Shown one piece after another: positions 15,808 through 26,013 of a DNA stretch of 64,000 nt; the stretch's first letter is position 1; each line of letters opens with the position of its first letter. The translations under genes and the position numbers were made by a program. The notes under the pieces are model-generated. The model saw only the letters and a list, made by a program, of their open reading frames with translations, was not told where the DNA came from and ran no database searches. Origin of the DNA: Ureibacillus acetophenoni (GTDB lineage Bacteria > Bacillota > Bacilli > Bacillales_A > Planococcaceae); NCBI RefSeq assembly GCF_900220965.1, contig NZ_OBQC01000011.1, positions 1 through 64,000 of the forward strand. The letters run 5' to 3'.

Positions 15808-17979
15808 ATGTTTGTAGTCAATGACATAATTCGTATCGAAGAAGCCAGTGGTAAAGAACGATTGGAAAGAATTATTTGGATAGATGAAGGAAATGTCGTC
15901 TGCTATACAATTGATATGGAGAAAGAAAGCACAACCCCTATCAAACGGAAAATCTCTGATTTACAGCAATTGCATAATGAACAATTGTTATCGCTAAATG
16001 TTAGTGATCCTTATGGGTTCATTTATCAAGATGAGGAACAACTATCAGATAAAAGCAAGAAATTACGGGATGAACGGTGGGAGTGCATTAAAGACATGGT
16101 TTCACAAGAGCCAGAAATATTCGAAAGTGACAAACGGGGTCGCCTTATAAAAGCGGCGGTTACTAAAACAGGGAAAACCAAACGACTGTTTTACAAATAT
16201 TTGGTTCAATACTGGCAGAGAGGGAAAGTCAAAAACGCATTGCTTCCTGATTATAAGGAGTCTGGGGGTAAAGGAAAAGAAAAAACCTATAAAGATAGGA
16301 AGAATGGGAGACGCAAAAAGTTTGAAGATATCGTTGGGGAAGGAATCGTCATCACCGATGAAATCAAACAAATCTTTGGGGTCAGTGTTCAAAGATTTTA
16401 TCACACTACCAAAAAAAATCCACTGGCTACGACCTATAAATTAATGCTAGAAACCTTTTTTATAGAGGGTTATCGTTATGATAAAGGGGTAAAAAAACCT
16501 ATTCTCTTTGCTCAAGATAAACTACCTACTTTAAGGCAATTTAAATATTGGTATGAAAAGACCTATAAAGTTGAAGACAAACTTCGCAAAAGAAAAGGAA
16601 ACCGAAAATATGAATTAAACCATCGGGCGGTTTTAGGAACATCTGTTGGTGATTTATACGGACCTGGAACAAAGTATCAAATCGACGCGACGATTGCCGA
16701 TGTTTACTTGATAAGTTCTTTTAACCGAAACTGGATCATTGGACGCCCTGTCATCTATGTTGTAATTGATGTATTTAGCCGTATGGTTGTTGGTCTTTAT
16801 GTAGGTCTTGAAGGACCTTCTTGGTTTGGAGCTATGATGGCTCTTGCCAATACTACAAGTGATAAAGTTTCGTATTGTAAGCAATACGGCATCGAAATAA
16901 CCAAAGAAGAATGGAATTGTCATTACCTTCCTCAAACGCTGTTAGCCGATCGTGGTGAGTTAGAAGGTTACAATGTGGAGCGGCTTATTAATGCTTTCCA
17001 TATGAAAGTAGAAAATACACCGCCTTATCGAGCCGATTGGAAAGGGATTGTGGAGCAACACTTTCGAATTATCAATACAAAGGTAAAACCATTTTTGCCT
17101 GGAACAATTGATACTGATGTCAGGGTGAGAGGAGACAGAGATTATCGACTAGACGCTACATTAACGTTAGAGGAATTTACAAGCGTCATCATTAAATGTG
17201 TCCTTTATCACAACAATCATCATTGGTTAAAAAATTATAACCAAGATGAAATGATGATTGAAGATGAAGTTTCTCTGATTCCTCGTGAGTTATGGAATTG
17301 GGGAATAAAAAATAGGTCAGGAAAACTTCGCTCTTATTCGGAAGATATTGTGAAACTTCATCTCCTTCCGACAGCCAACGCAAGGGTGACTTATAAAGGA
17401 ATCGAATTTAAAAAGATGCGATTCAGCAGCGAGACCGCATTAAAAGAAAATTGGTTCGGGGAAGCAAGAGAAAAAAGCTGGAAAATTCCAATTTGTTATG
17501 ATCCAAGGGATATGTCACACATTTACTTACCAAGTGAAGACGGAAGAAGTTATGAGGTTGCAACCCTATTGGACCATCAAAAGAAGTACAGTGGCAAAAC
17601 CATCGAAGAAGTCGAGCATTATTTTGCGTATGAATTGTTGAAAGAGCAATCATTTGCACACGAAGAGCTTCAGCAAAGTGTGGATTTAGCTAACGATATT
17701 GAACACATTGTTCAAAAAGCGAAAAGATCTTTGGATAAAGAAAAAGTGCAGATGAGCAATAACCAAAAGGTTAAAGGAATTCGCGAGAATCGATTAATGG
17801 AAAAGGAAGCAAGGCGAAAAGAAGAAGCCTTTTTACTAGCAGATGCTATTCCAATCCTTCAGGAAGTTGAAAATAAAGAAAAGGTTGAAGAAGTTACTCC
17901 TATTAAGGGTGTATCGAAAATGGATTTATTACGTCAAAAGCAAAAGGAGAAGTTGAAACATGCAATTAGCAGCAAGTGA
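15808..17979 (+). CDS. tnsB: Tn7-like transposase subunit TnsB (DDE transposase)
   Basis: 723 residues (Tn7 TnsB: 702). N-terminal helix-turn-helix-type DNA-binding regions occupy about 80-270, and an RNase H-fold integrase core lies at about 285-430. The DDE triad is visible at D293 (YQIDAT), D381 (LLADRGE) and E416 (GIVEQHF). A Mu-type beta-barrel domain and a basic C-terminal tail that contacts TnsC follow. It would bind the 18-bp terminal repeats and join the 3' ends to target DNA. The start follows AAGAAGG. The gene overlaps tnsC by 20 bp, indicating translational coupling. Confidence 0.95.
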   Translation: MFVVNDIIRIEEASGKERLERIIWIDEGNVVCYTIDMEKESTTPIKRKISDLQQLHNEQLLSLNVSDPYGFIYQDEEQLSDKSKKLRDERWECIKDMVSQEPEIFESDKRGRLIKAAVTKTGKTKRLFYKYLVQYWQRGKVKNALLPDYKESGGKGKEKTYKDRKNGRRKKFEDIVGEGIVITDEIKQIFGVSVQRFYHTTKKNPLATTYKLMLETFFIEGYRYDKGVKKPILFAQDKLPTLRQFKYWYEKTYKVEDKLRKRKGNRKYELNHRAVLGTSVGDLYGPGTKYQIDATIADVYLISSFNRNWIIGRPVIYVVIDVFSRMVVGLYVGLEGPSWFGAMMALANTTSDKVSYCKQYGIEITKEEWNCHYLPQTLLADRGELEGYNVERLINAFHMKVENTPPYRADWKGIVEQHFRIINTKVKPFLPGTIDTDVRVRGDRDYRLDATLTLEEFTSVIIKCVLYHNNHHWLKNYNQDEMMIEDEVSLIPRELWNWGIKNRSGKLRSYSEDIVKLHLLPTANARVTYKGIEFKKMRFSSETALKENWFGEAREKSWKIPICYDPRDMSHIYLPSEDGRSYEVATLLDHQKKYSGKTIEEVEHYFAYELLKEQSFAHEELQQSVDLANDIEHIVQKAKRSLDKEKVQMSNNQKVKGIRENRLMEKEARRKEEAFLLADAIPILQEVENKEKVEEVTPIKGVSKMDLLRQKQKEKLKHAISSK

Positions 17980-19666
17980 ATCACAAAATATGCATGGGGA
18001 AGAAATGGTAGATGCCATTTATAGTGAACAGATTGTTCAAGATTATGAATCCAATCCTTTGATTGAAGCACTTCCCCCAATTTTTACGGAGGATGACGTC
18101 ATTGAACAAATTTCGATGTTTCCTCCGTTTGATGAAAAAGAACGGACCTTAAATCCGAATTATCGGTTTCATTGTATCCAGAGACTTTTTCAATATTTTC
18201 AACCTTTCGAGAAGCATTTGGATCTTGAACAAAGGATTTCTAGAGCTATTCGACAAGGATATTTGCACCGTAATCCAATGAAAAAAGAAGAAGTGATGCG
18301 AGTTCATGAGAGTTACAAAGCAATTAAAGAGGGTAAATTTTTGAAAAGTTACCAAACAGAAACTAAACGAACTGCTGCTGGCTTTACGATTATTGGTCTA
18401 TCTGGAATTGGAAAATCGACTGCTATCGAAAGAGTGCTATCATTTTATCCGCAATTAATCAAACATCATCAATATAAAGGTAAGCCATTCATTTTTACTC
18501 AGATTAGTTGGATGAAGCTAGAATGTCCCTTTGATGGGTCGTTAAAAGGATTATGTATGAGCTTTTTTTCAGAACTAGATCGATTACTTGGTTCCAACTA
18601 TTTAAACAAATTCGGAACACAAAAAAATACCACCGATTTAATGCTTCAGAGAATGGCACATCTTGCAAGTCTTCATGGCATTGGATTACTTATTATCGAT
18701 GAAATCCAACACCTAAGTTTCAGCAAAAGTGGCGGTTCTGATAAGATGCTTAATTTTTTTGTAACACTTGTGAATACGATTGGTATTCCTGTAATTATGG
18801 TAGGAACCAATAAAGCAATCTCAGTGTTACAGAGTGAGTTTAGACAAGCCAGACGTGGTAGTGGTCAAGGAGATATGGTTTGGTCACAAATGCCACAAGA
18901 CGTATCGTGGGATTTATTTATGGATGGGATGTGGGAGTATCAGTGGACAACCGAATATACACCTCTATCATCTGAACTTAGTGAATTGATTTACGAGGAG
19001 AGCCAAGGAATTCTAGACATTGCAGTGAAACTTTTCATATTATCACAGGTAAGAGCTATTGCAACAGGAGAAGAAAAATTGAGTAAACAAATAATCAAAC
19101 AAGTGGCTAGCGACAGTCTTAGATTGGTAAAGCCTATGTTAGATGCATTAAGGTCAGGAATTCCAAGTGAAATCGCCAAATACGAGGATATTCGACCAAT
19201 TGATATGGATGAGGAAATGGAAAAATATAAAGCCTCCATAGATTTACAGGAGAAGATTCGCATTCAAAAGAAAATCGAAAAACAAAAACGAGTGAAAAAG
19301 GAACAATCCCTTTTAGAAGAAATAACGTTGCAACTATTATCCATGGATTTTGAACCAAAAGAAGTTGAGAGTGCTATTAAAAAGGTGCTTCAGCAATTAG
19401 GGGAAGACATTGAAAAATCAACTGTGCTGAGAGAAGTTGTAAAATTGCTTATTGATAAAGATGGAAAGAAAGCAGAAAACACAGTCAAGAAAAAGAGGGC
19501 AATGTCGGCAAGTGAAAATTATTTAGTCTTCTTAATGCACGAAGCAAGACAGAAGAAGAAATCGGTCCATGAATATTTTTTGGATAAAGGAATCATTAAA
19601 AAACCATTAGATGAGTTATGGGAGGATAAAGAAGATGCTACATTGGTTTCCGACGCCATATCCTGA
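17960..19666 (+). CDS. tnsC: Transposition regulator TnsC (AAA+ ATPase)
   Basis: 568 residues (Tn7 TnsC: 555). The AAA+ core contains Walker A GLSGIGKST (146-154) and Walker B LLIIDEIQ (243-250), followed by a sensor-1-like VGTNKA. TnsC polymerises on DNA and links the targeting protein to TnsA/TnsB. The N-terminal 130 residues and the charged C-terminal tail from about 425 are family-typical contacts to TniQ/TnsD and TnsA/B. The start follows AAGGAG inside the tnsB end. It overlaps the next gene by 32 bp. Confidence 0.93.
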   Translation: MQLAASESQNMHGEEMVDAIYSEQIVQDYESNPLIEALPPIFTEDDVIEQISMFPPFDEKERTLNPNYRFHCIQRLFQYFQPFEKHLDLEQRISRAIRQGYLHRNPMKKEEVMRVHESYKAIKEGKFLKSYQTETKRTAAGFTIIGLSGIGKSTAIERVLSFYPQLIKHHQYKGKPFIFTQISWMKLECPFDGSLKGLCMSFFSELDRLLGSNYLNKFGTQKNTTDLMLQRMAHLASLHGIGLLIIDEIQHLSFSKSGGSDKMLNFFVTLVNTIGIPVIMVGTNKAISVLQSEFRQARRGSGQGDMVWSQMPQDVSWDLFMDGMWEYQWTTEYTPLSSELSELIYEESQGILDIAVKLFILSQVRAIATGEEKLSKQIIKQVASDSLRLVKPMLDALRSGIPSEIAKYEDIRPIDMDEEMEKYKASIDLQEKIRIQKKIEKQKRVKKEQSLLEEITLQLLSMDFEPKEVESAIKKVLQQLGEDIEKSTVLREVVKLLIDKDGKKAENTVKKKRAMSASENYLVFLMHEARQKKKSVHEYFLDKGIIKKPLDELWEDKEDATLVSDAIS

Positions 19667-21521
19667 TGAATTGCTTTACAGTGTTTTAGCAAGATATCAT
19701 GTCAGATCAGGGAATACAAGTCCGAAGATGACGACAGAGGAACTGTTCGGAAAACGAACAGTTCGGTCGGTTTGGGATTTACCTGCGAATTTAAATGCAC
19801 TATTAAAGAATACGGGAGATTACTGGAATGCAGAACAATTAATTTTCAACTATACGATGTACCCTTATTACGCAGCGTTCCTGCTCCCGCTGCAAGCAAA
19901 ACAGGTTAAACTGGCGATGATGAATGATGAGGGAAGTACGATTCATACTCGAATTGGCATGGCAGCCAGCAATGTGAAATTAAAAGAGAACTTTTGGGTG
20001 TGTAGTAATTGTATCAAAGAAGATATGGAAACCTATGGAGAAACGTATTGGCGTCGCATTCATCAATGTCCTGGAGTCTTCTTCTGCCCTCAACACGAGA
20101 TTGAATTGGAAGAAACAATTGCCCCTGTGAGAGATTATAATCAGCATGAATACATCGTCGCAACGCCATCGGTAAACAGAAGAAAGATCGATGTCAGCGA
20201 ATTAAAAAAAGACGAGGTTCAACTGTTAAAGAAAATTTCCCAATCTTCATATACCCTGCTAACGATGAACTATCTTCAAAAAGGCAATAACTCTTTACGC
20301 AATAAATTTTTGGAACTCTTAAAACAAAACGAATATGCAACACCGAACGGAAGAGTTAAACGGGAAAGACTTTACCATAGTTTTAATGTGAAATTTTCAA
20401 CTAGATGTTTGGAACTGTTGCAATCGACAGTTGAATTCGATGAAACAGATTGGTTAACCATGATATTTCAAAAACATCGTAAATCATTCCATCCGATTCG
20501 CCATTTGCTGGTGATGTCGTTTCTTGATACAGACTTGAATCATATATTTGATAAAAACGAATATCATCCTTTTGGAAAAGGTCCATGGCTATGTCTGAAT
20601 GCAATTTGTTCGGATTATAGAAAACGTGTTGTAAAAGATTTGCGGATTACATTGGATTATGATACGAGGAAGCCAGTTGGAACCTTTCAATGCGATTGTG
20701 GCTTTATTTATTCAAGAAAAGGACCCGATCGAAATGAAGAAGATAAATTTCGAATTGGCACAATAAAAGAATATGGTCATGTCTGGAAGCAAAAGCTGAC
20801 CACAGCAGTTAACGAAGGAAAAACGCTTACTGAAATTGCAAGAGAGTTTCAAGCAGACCGTGCAACAATCAAAAAATACGCGGATAAATTGCAGTTAAAT
20901 GTTCCGTGGAAGGCTCCAAAAATTGTAACTAAAATCGTTCAAGATTCGATTGAAGATTTAGAGAAGCAATTACAATTGAGAAAAGAAAAATGGCTGGAAA
21001 TTCAAGAGTTGTATCCCGAGAAATCTAAGACGGAACTCAGAAAATTGGTACCCGATGTTTATGCTTTTTTGTATCGTAACGACCGAGACTGGCTGAATGA
21101 TTTTTCACCAATCAAGAACAAAATTCAGACTCCTAACCACCGAGTTGATTGGAAAAAAAGAGATGAGGAATTGTTGGCATTATTAAAGCAAGCGGTTCAA
21201 AATTGGGATTTTGATGCTGAAAAACCCACAAGAATCACAGCAACATCACTAGGGAAGAAAATCAACAAGCTGTCCGTATTTGAGAAAAAGTCGGAAAAGC
21301 TACCAGAATCAATGAATTTTATCAGTAAAGTTTCAGAAGATTTAGTAGCCTTCCAAAAAAGACGAGTTGAATTCTGCATTAAAAAGTTAAAAGAAGAAGG
21401 GGAACCAATCATCGAATGGCAAATATACAGAAAAGCAGGACTTCGTTCAGATGTATCAAACGAAGTGAAAAGGTTTATTTCGCTTAAAGTAACTCAATAC
21501 GAGAGTCCTAACAATAAATAA
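19635..21521 (+). CDS. tnsD: TniQ/TnsD-family target-selection protein
   Basis: 628 residues, longer than Tn7 TnsD (508). The TniQ domain begins FPTPYPDELLYSVLARY. A zinc-finger set follows: C123xxC126, then CPGVFFCPQH (145-154). A second Cys cluster (CLNAIC ... CDCGF) lies near 310-360, and helix-turn-helix-like segments lie near 400. Because the element sits in the canonical glmS site, this is inferred to be the protein that binds the 3' end of glmS. ATG 19635 was chosen because GGGAGG precedes it; the frame is open 24 bp further upstream. The operon ends here at a terminator. Confidence 0.92.
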   Translation: MLHWFPTPYPDELLYSVLARYHVRSGNTSPKMTTEELFGKRTVRSVWDLPANLNALLKNTGDYWNAEQLIFNYTMYPYYAAFLLPLQAKQVKLAMMNDEGSTIHTRIGMAASNVKLKENFWVCSNCIKEDMETYGETYWRRIHQCPGVFFCPQHEIELEETIAPVRDYNQHEYIVATPSVNRRKIDVSELKKDEVQLLKKISQSSYTLLTMNYLQKGNNSLRNKFLELLKQNEYATPNGRVKRERLYHSFNVKFSTRCLELLQSTVEFDETDWLTMIFQKHRKSFHPIRHLLVMSFLDTDLNHIFDKNEYHPFGKGPWLCLNAICSDYRKRVVKDLRITLDYDTRKPVGTFQCDCGFIYSRKGPDRNEEDKFRIGTIKEYGHVWKQKLTTAVNEGKTLTEIAREFQADRATIKKYADKLQLNVPWKAPKIVTKIVQDSIEDLEKQLQLRKEKWLEIQELYPEKSKTELRKLVPDVYAFLYRNDRDWLNDFSPIKNKIQTPNHRVDWKKRDEELLALLKQAVQNWDFDAEKPTRITATSLGKKINKLSVFEKKSEKLPESMNFISKVSEDLVAFQKRRVEFCIKKLKEEGEPIIEWQIYRKAGLRSDVSNEVKRFISLKVTQYESPNNK

Positions 21522-21523
21522 AA

Positions 21524-21557
21524 ATGAGCTTAGAGTTTTTCTCTAAGCTCATTTGTC
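21524..21557. terminator. Bidirectional terminator after the tns operon
   Basis: Perfect arms AATGAGCTTAGAG and CTCTAAGCTCATT flank a T5 loop. The structure separates transposition genes from the cadmium cassette. Confidence 0.85.
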
Positions 21558-21716
21558 ACTTTCATGATGTTCACTTGGCATTTGTTTTACATTCTCCTTT
21601 CTGGACATCTTCTTTATAAAAACATTTTTTTTCTAATTTGGATTAATTTTTTACGATATTCTCCTTTTCACTAGTGATTTACTTATGGTTGAAAAGTCAT
21701 TATTCATTTGATAGTC

Positions 21717-21780
21717 ATTCAAATAAATGTTTGATTAATAATGAAAAGGGGTTATAATATATTCAAATAAATATTTGAAT
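21717..21780 (+). promoter_or_regulatory. CadC-type promoter/operator 1
   Basis: TTGATT (21731-21736) and TATAAT (21753-21758), 16 bp apart, are flanked by two copies of the cad operator motif: ATTCAAATAAATGTTTGATT (21717-21736, covering the -35) and the perfect palindrome ATTCAAATAAATATTTGAAT (21761-21780). The motif matches the CadC operator known from staphylococcal cad operons. It drives the methyltransferase and cadD. Confidence 0.85.
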
Positions 21781-21797
21781 GAGGGGAGTGGTAATAT

Positions 21798-22403
21798 ATG
21801 GAGTTAAATAAAATTGAGTTTTATATGATGAACAATCCAATAAGACGCTGGTTGCAAAAAAGCATTGAACTTAAAACCTTTAAGGAATTTTTAGATAGGC
21901 ATAATTTTTCCTTAGAGGGAAAGGCAGTATTGGACGCAGGGTGTGGATCAGGATACAGTACAAAGCTGATTCAAGAATTTCGTCCTGCTGAACTTGTAGG
22001 ATTTGATATCATGCCTTCGCAAATTGATAAAGCGAAAAAAGAATATCCCGATTTAAATTTCTTTGTTGGCAGCGTGTTAGAAACACATTTAGATTCCAAT
22101 AAGTTTGATGCTGTTTTTGTTTTCGGAATCCTCCATCATATTCCTCAATGGAAAGATGCAATTATAGAACTTTATCGAGTATTAAAACCAGGTGGGGTAC
22201 TTTTAGTCGAAGATTTGAATAAAGATGCTTCTCATTTTTTTGCCACTTATTTTAAATTAGATCATCCACCAGAAGCCTACTTTACATGGGATGAATTTAC
22301 TCATCAACTGGAGGAAACAGGGTTCGACATTTTAGAACAAAAAAGAATTATTTCAAAGGGTGTCGGGTCTTTCCTTTGTTTAAAGAGTGGAGGGAATAAA
22401 TGA
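21798..22403 (+). CDS. SAM-dependent methyltransferase in the cadmium cassette
   Basis: 201 residues, class I methyltransferase fold. The SAM-binding glycine loop is VLDAGCGSGYS (about 43-53), acidic motif II is VGFDIMP, and post-I motifs DAVFVFGILHH and LKPGGVLLVED follow. The substrate is not evident. It is expressed from a CadC-type promoter and its stop overlaps the cadD start by 4 nt, so it belongs to the cadmium response. A link to metal or metalloid detoxification is possible, but no Cys motif typical of ArsM arsenite methyltransferases was seen. Confidence 0.82.
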   Translation: MELNKIEFYMMNNPIRRWLQKSIELKTFKEFLDRHNFSLEGKAVLDAGCGSGYSTKLIQEFRPAELVGFDIMPSQIDKAKKEYPDLNFFVGSVLETHLDSNKFDAVFVFGILHHIPQWKDAIIELYRVLKPGGVLLVEDLNKDASHFFATYFKLDHPPEAYFTWDEFTHQLEETGFDILEQKRIISKGVGSFLCLKSGGNK

Positions 22404-23017
22404 TAACAACAATACTTACAGCTGCAGCTATTTATGTAGCGACAGGGATTGATTATCTTGTTATTTTAATTCTATTGTTTTCGCAAATAAAAAAAGGACA
22501 GGAAAAACACGTTTGGATTGGAAAGTATTTTGGAACGATTATTGTTATAGGAGCAAGTCTTTTAGTTTCTCTAGGTGTCGCCAACTTGATCCCTCAACAA
22601 TGGGTCATAGGACTTCTTGGGCTTTTACCCATTTATTTAGGAATAAAGGTTTGGATTAAAGGAGAAGAAGATGAAGATGAAAGCAGCATGTTGTCCTTAT
22701 TTTCATCAGGTAGATTTAATCAATTATTTCTAACAGTCACTTTTATTGTATTGTCTTCCAGTGCGGATGACTTTTCCATTTATGTACCGTATTTCACGAC
22801 ATTAAATGGGACCGAGATCATTGTCTCTATTATTGTCTTTTTAATAATGATTGGGGTTTTACTCTACGTTGGCTATCGTTTAGCAAATGTGGAATTCGTA
22901 TCGGAAAAAATAGAAAAGTATGAACGTTGGATTGTTCCAATTGTCTTTATAGGATTAGGAGTCTATATCATGTATGAAAATGGGACATTCAATGCTTTGT
23001 TCTCATTCCTATTTTAA
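22400..23017 (+). CDS. cadD: Cadmium resistance transporter CadD family
   Basis: 205 residues, about six membrane helices in two halves joined by an acidic segment (GEEDEDESS near 93-102). The DY in the first helix (TGIDYLVIL) and the SADDFSIY motif in the second half are typical of CadD/LysE-superfamily cadmium exporters of staphylococcal plasmids. It would export Cd2+ from the cytoplasm. It overlaps the methyltransferase and ends at a strong terminator. Confidence 0.88.
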   Translation: MITTILTAAAIYVATGIDYLVILILLFSQIKKGQEKHVWIGKYFGTIIVIGASLLVSLGVANLIPQQWVIGLLGLLPIYLGIKVWIKGEEDEDESSMLSLFSSGRFNQLFLTVTFIVLSSSADDFSIYVPYFTTLNGTEIIVSIIVFLIMIGVLLYVGYRLANVEFVSEKIEKYERWIVPIVFIGLGVYIMYENGTFNALFSFLF

Positions 23018-23018
23018 T

Positions 23019-23052
23019 TAAAACGCTTGGATTTATTATCCAAGCGTTTTTG
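23019..23052 (+). terminator. Terminator after cadD
   Basis: Arms AAAACGCTTGGAT and ATCCAAGCGTTTT with a T-rich tail. Confidence 0.85.
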
Positions 23053-23057
23053 ATTTC

Positions 23058-23121
23058 ATTCAAATAAATGTTTGAATAATAATGAAAAAGGGTTATAATA
23101 TATTCAAATGAATATTTGAAT
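23058..23121 (+). promoter_or_regulatory. CadC-type promoter/operator 2
   Basis: ATTCAAATAAATGTTTGAAT (23058-23077) covers the -35 TTGAAT. TATAAT lies at 23094-23099 (16-bp spacer). A second palindrome, ATTCAAATGAATATTTGAAT, lies at 23102-23121. The layout is the same as operator 1 and gives an autoregulated cadC-cadA promoter. Confidence 0.87.
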
Positions 23122-23138
23122 AACAAGGAGGGATATTA

Positions 23139-23507
23139 ATGAGTAAGAAAGATTCTTGTGAGGTTTATTGTTATGACGAGGAAAAAGTCAATCGAATACA
23201 AGGGGAATTAGAAAAAGAAGACCTTTCTAGTGTTGCCCAATTGTTTAAAGCACTTGCAGATGAAAATAGAGCAAAAATTTCCTATGCTTTATGTCAAGAT
23301 GATGAGTTATGTGTATGTGATGTTGCTAATGTTATTGGTTCTTCTGTTGCAACGGCTTCTCATCATTTAAGGACATTAAATAAACAAGGGATTGTAAAGT
23401 ATCGAAAAGAAGGAAAATTAGCGTTTTATTCACTGGATGATGAACATGTCAAACAGTTAATCGTAATTGCTTTAGCACATCAGAAAGAGGTGAAAGCAAA
23501 TGTCTGA
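23139..23507 (+). CDS. cadC: Cadmium-responsive ArsR/SmtB repressor CadC
   Basis: 122 residues, winged helix. The metal-sensing cysteines C7, C11, C58 and C60 are all present at the positions known for staphylococcal CadC, with ELCVCDV as the alpha-3 metal box. The DNA recognition helix is [12 protein letters not shown]. It would repress both cad promoters and release on binding Cd2+, Pb2+ or Zn2+. The gene overlaps cadA by 8 nt. The start follows AAGGAGG. Confidence 0.95.
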   Translation: MSKKDSCEVYCYDEEKVNRIQGELEKEDLSSVAQLFKALADENRAKISYALCQDDELCVCDVANVIGSSVATASHHLRTLNKQGIVKYRKEGKLAFYSLDDEHVKQLIVIALAHQKEVKANV

Positions 23508-25629
23508 AAAACAAGTAAAACTATCTGAAGAAGAAATGAAAACCTATCGTGTTCAAGGGTTTACTTGTACAAATTGTGCAGCCATTTTTGAAAATAACGT
23601 TAAAGATTTGCCAGGTGTCCAGGATGCAAAGGTCAATTTTGGTGCATCTAAAGTGTATGTGAAAGGCAATGCAACGATTGAGGAACTAGAAAAAGCGGGA
23701 GCATTTGAAAATTTAAAGATTCGGGACGAGAAAGAGCAAAAAGTGGAACGCGAACCATTTTGGAAGCAAAAAGAGAATATTAAGGTCTATATTTCAGCGA
23801 TATTGCTTGTGATTAGTTGGTTTTTAGGGGAGCAATACGGAGAAGAACATATCCTTCCAACAATCGGTTATGCAGCGTCTATTTTAATTGGTGGCTATTC
23901 ACTTTTCATTAAAGGGCTTAAAAATCTAAGTAGATTAAAGTTTGATATGAATACACTTATGACAATTGCCATAATAGGAGCTGCCATCATCGGTGAATGG
24001 GGCGAAGGGGCAACCGTTGTAATTCTATTTGCGATCAGTGAAGCATTAGAGCGTTATTCAATGGATAAGGCTCGTCAATCGATTGAATCGTTGATGGATA
24101 TTGCTCCAAAAGAAGCATTAATTCGCCGTGGAAAAGAAGAAATGATGATTCATGTTGACGACATTCAAGTTAATGACATTATGATCGTAAAACCTGGTCA
24201 AAAGTTAGCGATGGACGGAATCGTTATCAAAGGAACGTCCACATTAAATCAGGCGGCAATTACGGGAGAAAGTGTTCCTGTAACAAAAACAGTTGATGAT
24301 GAGGTATTCGCTGGAACACTGAATGAAGAAGGATTGCTTGAAGTTAAAGTAACAAAACGAGTAGAAGATACAACACTATCAAAAATCATTCATTTAGTGG
24401 AAGAAGCACAGGCAGAACGAGCACCTTCTCAAGCGTTTGTTGATAAATTTGCAAAATACTACACACCAGCTATTGTAATTTTAGCGTTATTAATTGCGGT
24501 TATTCCTCCATTATTCGGTGGAGATTGGAGCCAGTGGATCTATCAAGGGTTAGCAGTATTAGTCGTTGGTTGTCCTTGTGCGTTAGTTGTTTCAACCCCA
24601 GTTGCCGTTGTAACTGCAATCGGAAATGCAGCAAAAAATGGCGTGTTAATTAAAGGTGGCATTCATTTAGAAGAAGCAGGACACTTAAAAGCGATTGCGT
24701 TTGATAAAACTGGAACATTAACAAAAGGTATTCCTGCTGTAACAGATATTGTGACATATGGCGGAAATGAAAATGAATTAATGATCATAACGGCAGCGAT
24801 TGAAAAAGGATCGCAACATCCACTTGCTTCTGCCATTATCAGAAAAGCAGAAGAAAAAAGATTGGATATTAATGGTGTATCGGTTGAAGACTTCCAATCG
24901 ATTACAGGCAAAGGTGTAAAAGCGAAAGTAAATGACCAAATGTATTATGTCGGAAGTCCAAATCTGTTTGAAGAATTGCACAAAACAATTGAAAGCAACA
25001 TCAAAGAAAATATTACTCGTATGCAAACAGAAGGAAAAACGGTTATGGTGTTAGGGACCGAGAAAGAAATACTTTCATTAATCGCCGTAGCAGATGAAAT
25101 GAGAGAAACATCAAAAGAAGTTATTAATAAATTGAATCATATTGGAATCGAAACAGTCATGCTGACAGGTGATAACGAGAGAACCGCAAAAGCAATCGGA
25201 AAACAAGTCGGTGTTTCAGATATTCAAGCAGATTTACTTCCAGAAGATAAATTAAACTTTATTAAAAAACTTCGTGAAAAACATCAAAGTGTCGCAATGG
25301 TTGGAGATGGGGTAAACGATGCACCTGCACTTGCAGCGGCTTCAGTTGGGGTTGCAATGGGTGGTGCAGGTACAGATACGGCACTCGAAACGGCTGATAT
25401 TGCGTTAATGTCGGATGATTTAAGCAAATTGCCATATACGATCAAATTAAGCCGTAAGGCATTAATGATTATTAAGCAAAATATTACCTTCTCTTTAGCG
25501 ATTAAATTAGTTGCATTGCTATTAGTGATACCTGGATGGCTTACATTGTGGATAGCAATCTTTGCTGATATGGGAGCAACACTGATCGTTGTACTAAATA
25601 GTTTGAGATTATTGAGAGTTAAAGAGTAG
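23500..25629 (+). CDS. cadA: Cadmium-translocating P1B-type ATPase CadA
   Basis: 709 residues. An N-terminal heavy-metal-associated domain has the CTNC metal site (C23, C26). Eight membrane helices, the transmembrane metal motif CPC (358-360), actuator TGES, phosphorylation site D402 in DKTGTLT, the HP locus (SQHPLAS) and hinge GDGVNDAP are intact. It pumps Cd2+/Zn2+/Pb2+ out using ATP. It is co-transcribed with and overlaps cadC. Confidence 0.95.
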   Translation: MSEKQVKLSEEEMKTYRVQGFTCTNCAAIFENNVKDLPGVQDAKVNFGASKVYVKGNATIEELEKAGAFENLKIRDEKEQKVEREPFWKQKENIKVYISAILLVISWFLGEQYGEEHILPTIGYAASILIGGYSLFIKGLKNLSRLKFDMNTLMTIAIIGAAIIGEWGEGATVVILFAISEALERYSMDKARQSIESLMDIAPKEALIRRGKEEMMIHVDDIQVNDIMIVKPGQKLAMDGIVIKGTSTLNQAAITGESVPVTKTVDDEVFAGTLNEEGLLEVKVTKRVEDTTLSKIIHLVEEAQAERAPSQAFVDKFAKYYTPAIVILALLIAVIPPLFGGDWSQWIYQGLAVLVVGCPCALVVSTPVAVVTAIGNAAKNGVLIKGGIHLEEAGHLKAIAFDKTGTLTKGIPAVTDIVTYGGNENELMIITAAIEKGSQHPLASAIIRKAEEKRLDINGVSVEDFQSITGKGVKAKVNDQMYYVGSPNLFEELHKTIESNIKENITRMQTEGKTVMVLGTEKEILSLIAVADEMRETSKEVINKLNHIGIETVMLTGDNERTAKAIGKQVGVSDIQADLLPEDKLNFIKKLREKHQSVAMVGDGVNDAPALAAASVGVAMGGAGTDTALETADIALMSDDLSKLPYTIKLSRKALMIIKQNITFSLAIKLVALLLVIPGWLTLWIAIFADMGATLIVVLNSLRLLRVKE

Positions 25630-25883
25630 TAAAAAATAAACCAAGATAGTTCTCATTAATATTGGCTAGCTTAGATTATTTAATGGAAGTTCCTTGTTTC
25701 GTCATCCAAGCGGTTATAACTCATTGTGAAGTTAGATTCTAGAATTTCCTCAATTTTTGCATGTAAAAAATTAAATATTTATTTTGTTTTATCTTGCGTT
25801 ATATCTCTCCTTGTCTCACTTGATTCCAATAACAAGGATATAAAAAGTCGAGTACCAGGTTGTCTAGTTGAAGAATATAAAAC

Positions 25884-25917
25884 AAAAATGCTCGGTCTAT
25901 TAGGATCGAGCATTTTT
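25884..25917. terminator. Bidirectional terminator after the cad cassette
   Basis: Arms AAAAATGCTCG and CGAGCATTTTT. It resembles the glmS terminator now displaced to 27238. About 40 bp upstream, ATAAAAAGTCGAGTACC (near 25838-25854) looks like a degraded TnsB-type site. The rest of 25630-26013 holds no convincing gene. Confidence 0.75.
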
Positions 25918-26013
25918 GTTGTCACAGAAAATAGGAAAATGAGAAAGAAATATATGCGTATTAACTATTTTCAATTATAATAAATGATGGGAATTAAAGG
26001 GAGGAAAAACATC

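Noticed and set aside
25726-25980. An 84-codon plus-strand frame
   Set aside because: It runs through the terminator at 25884-25917 and a degraded transposon-end site, with no ribosome binding site.
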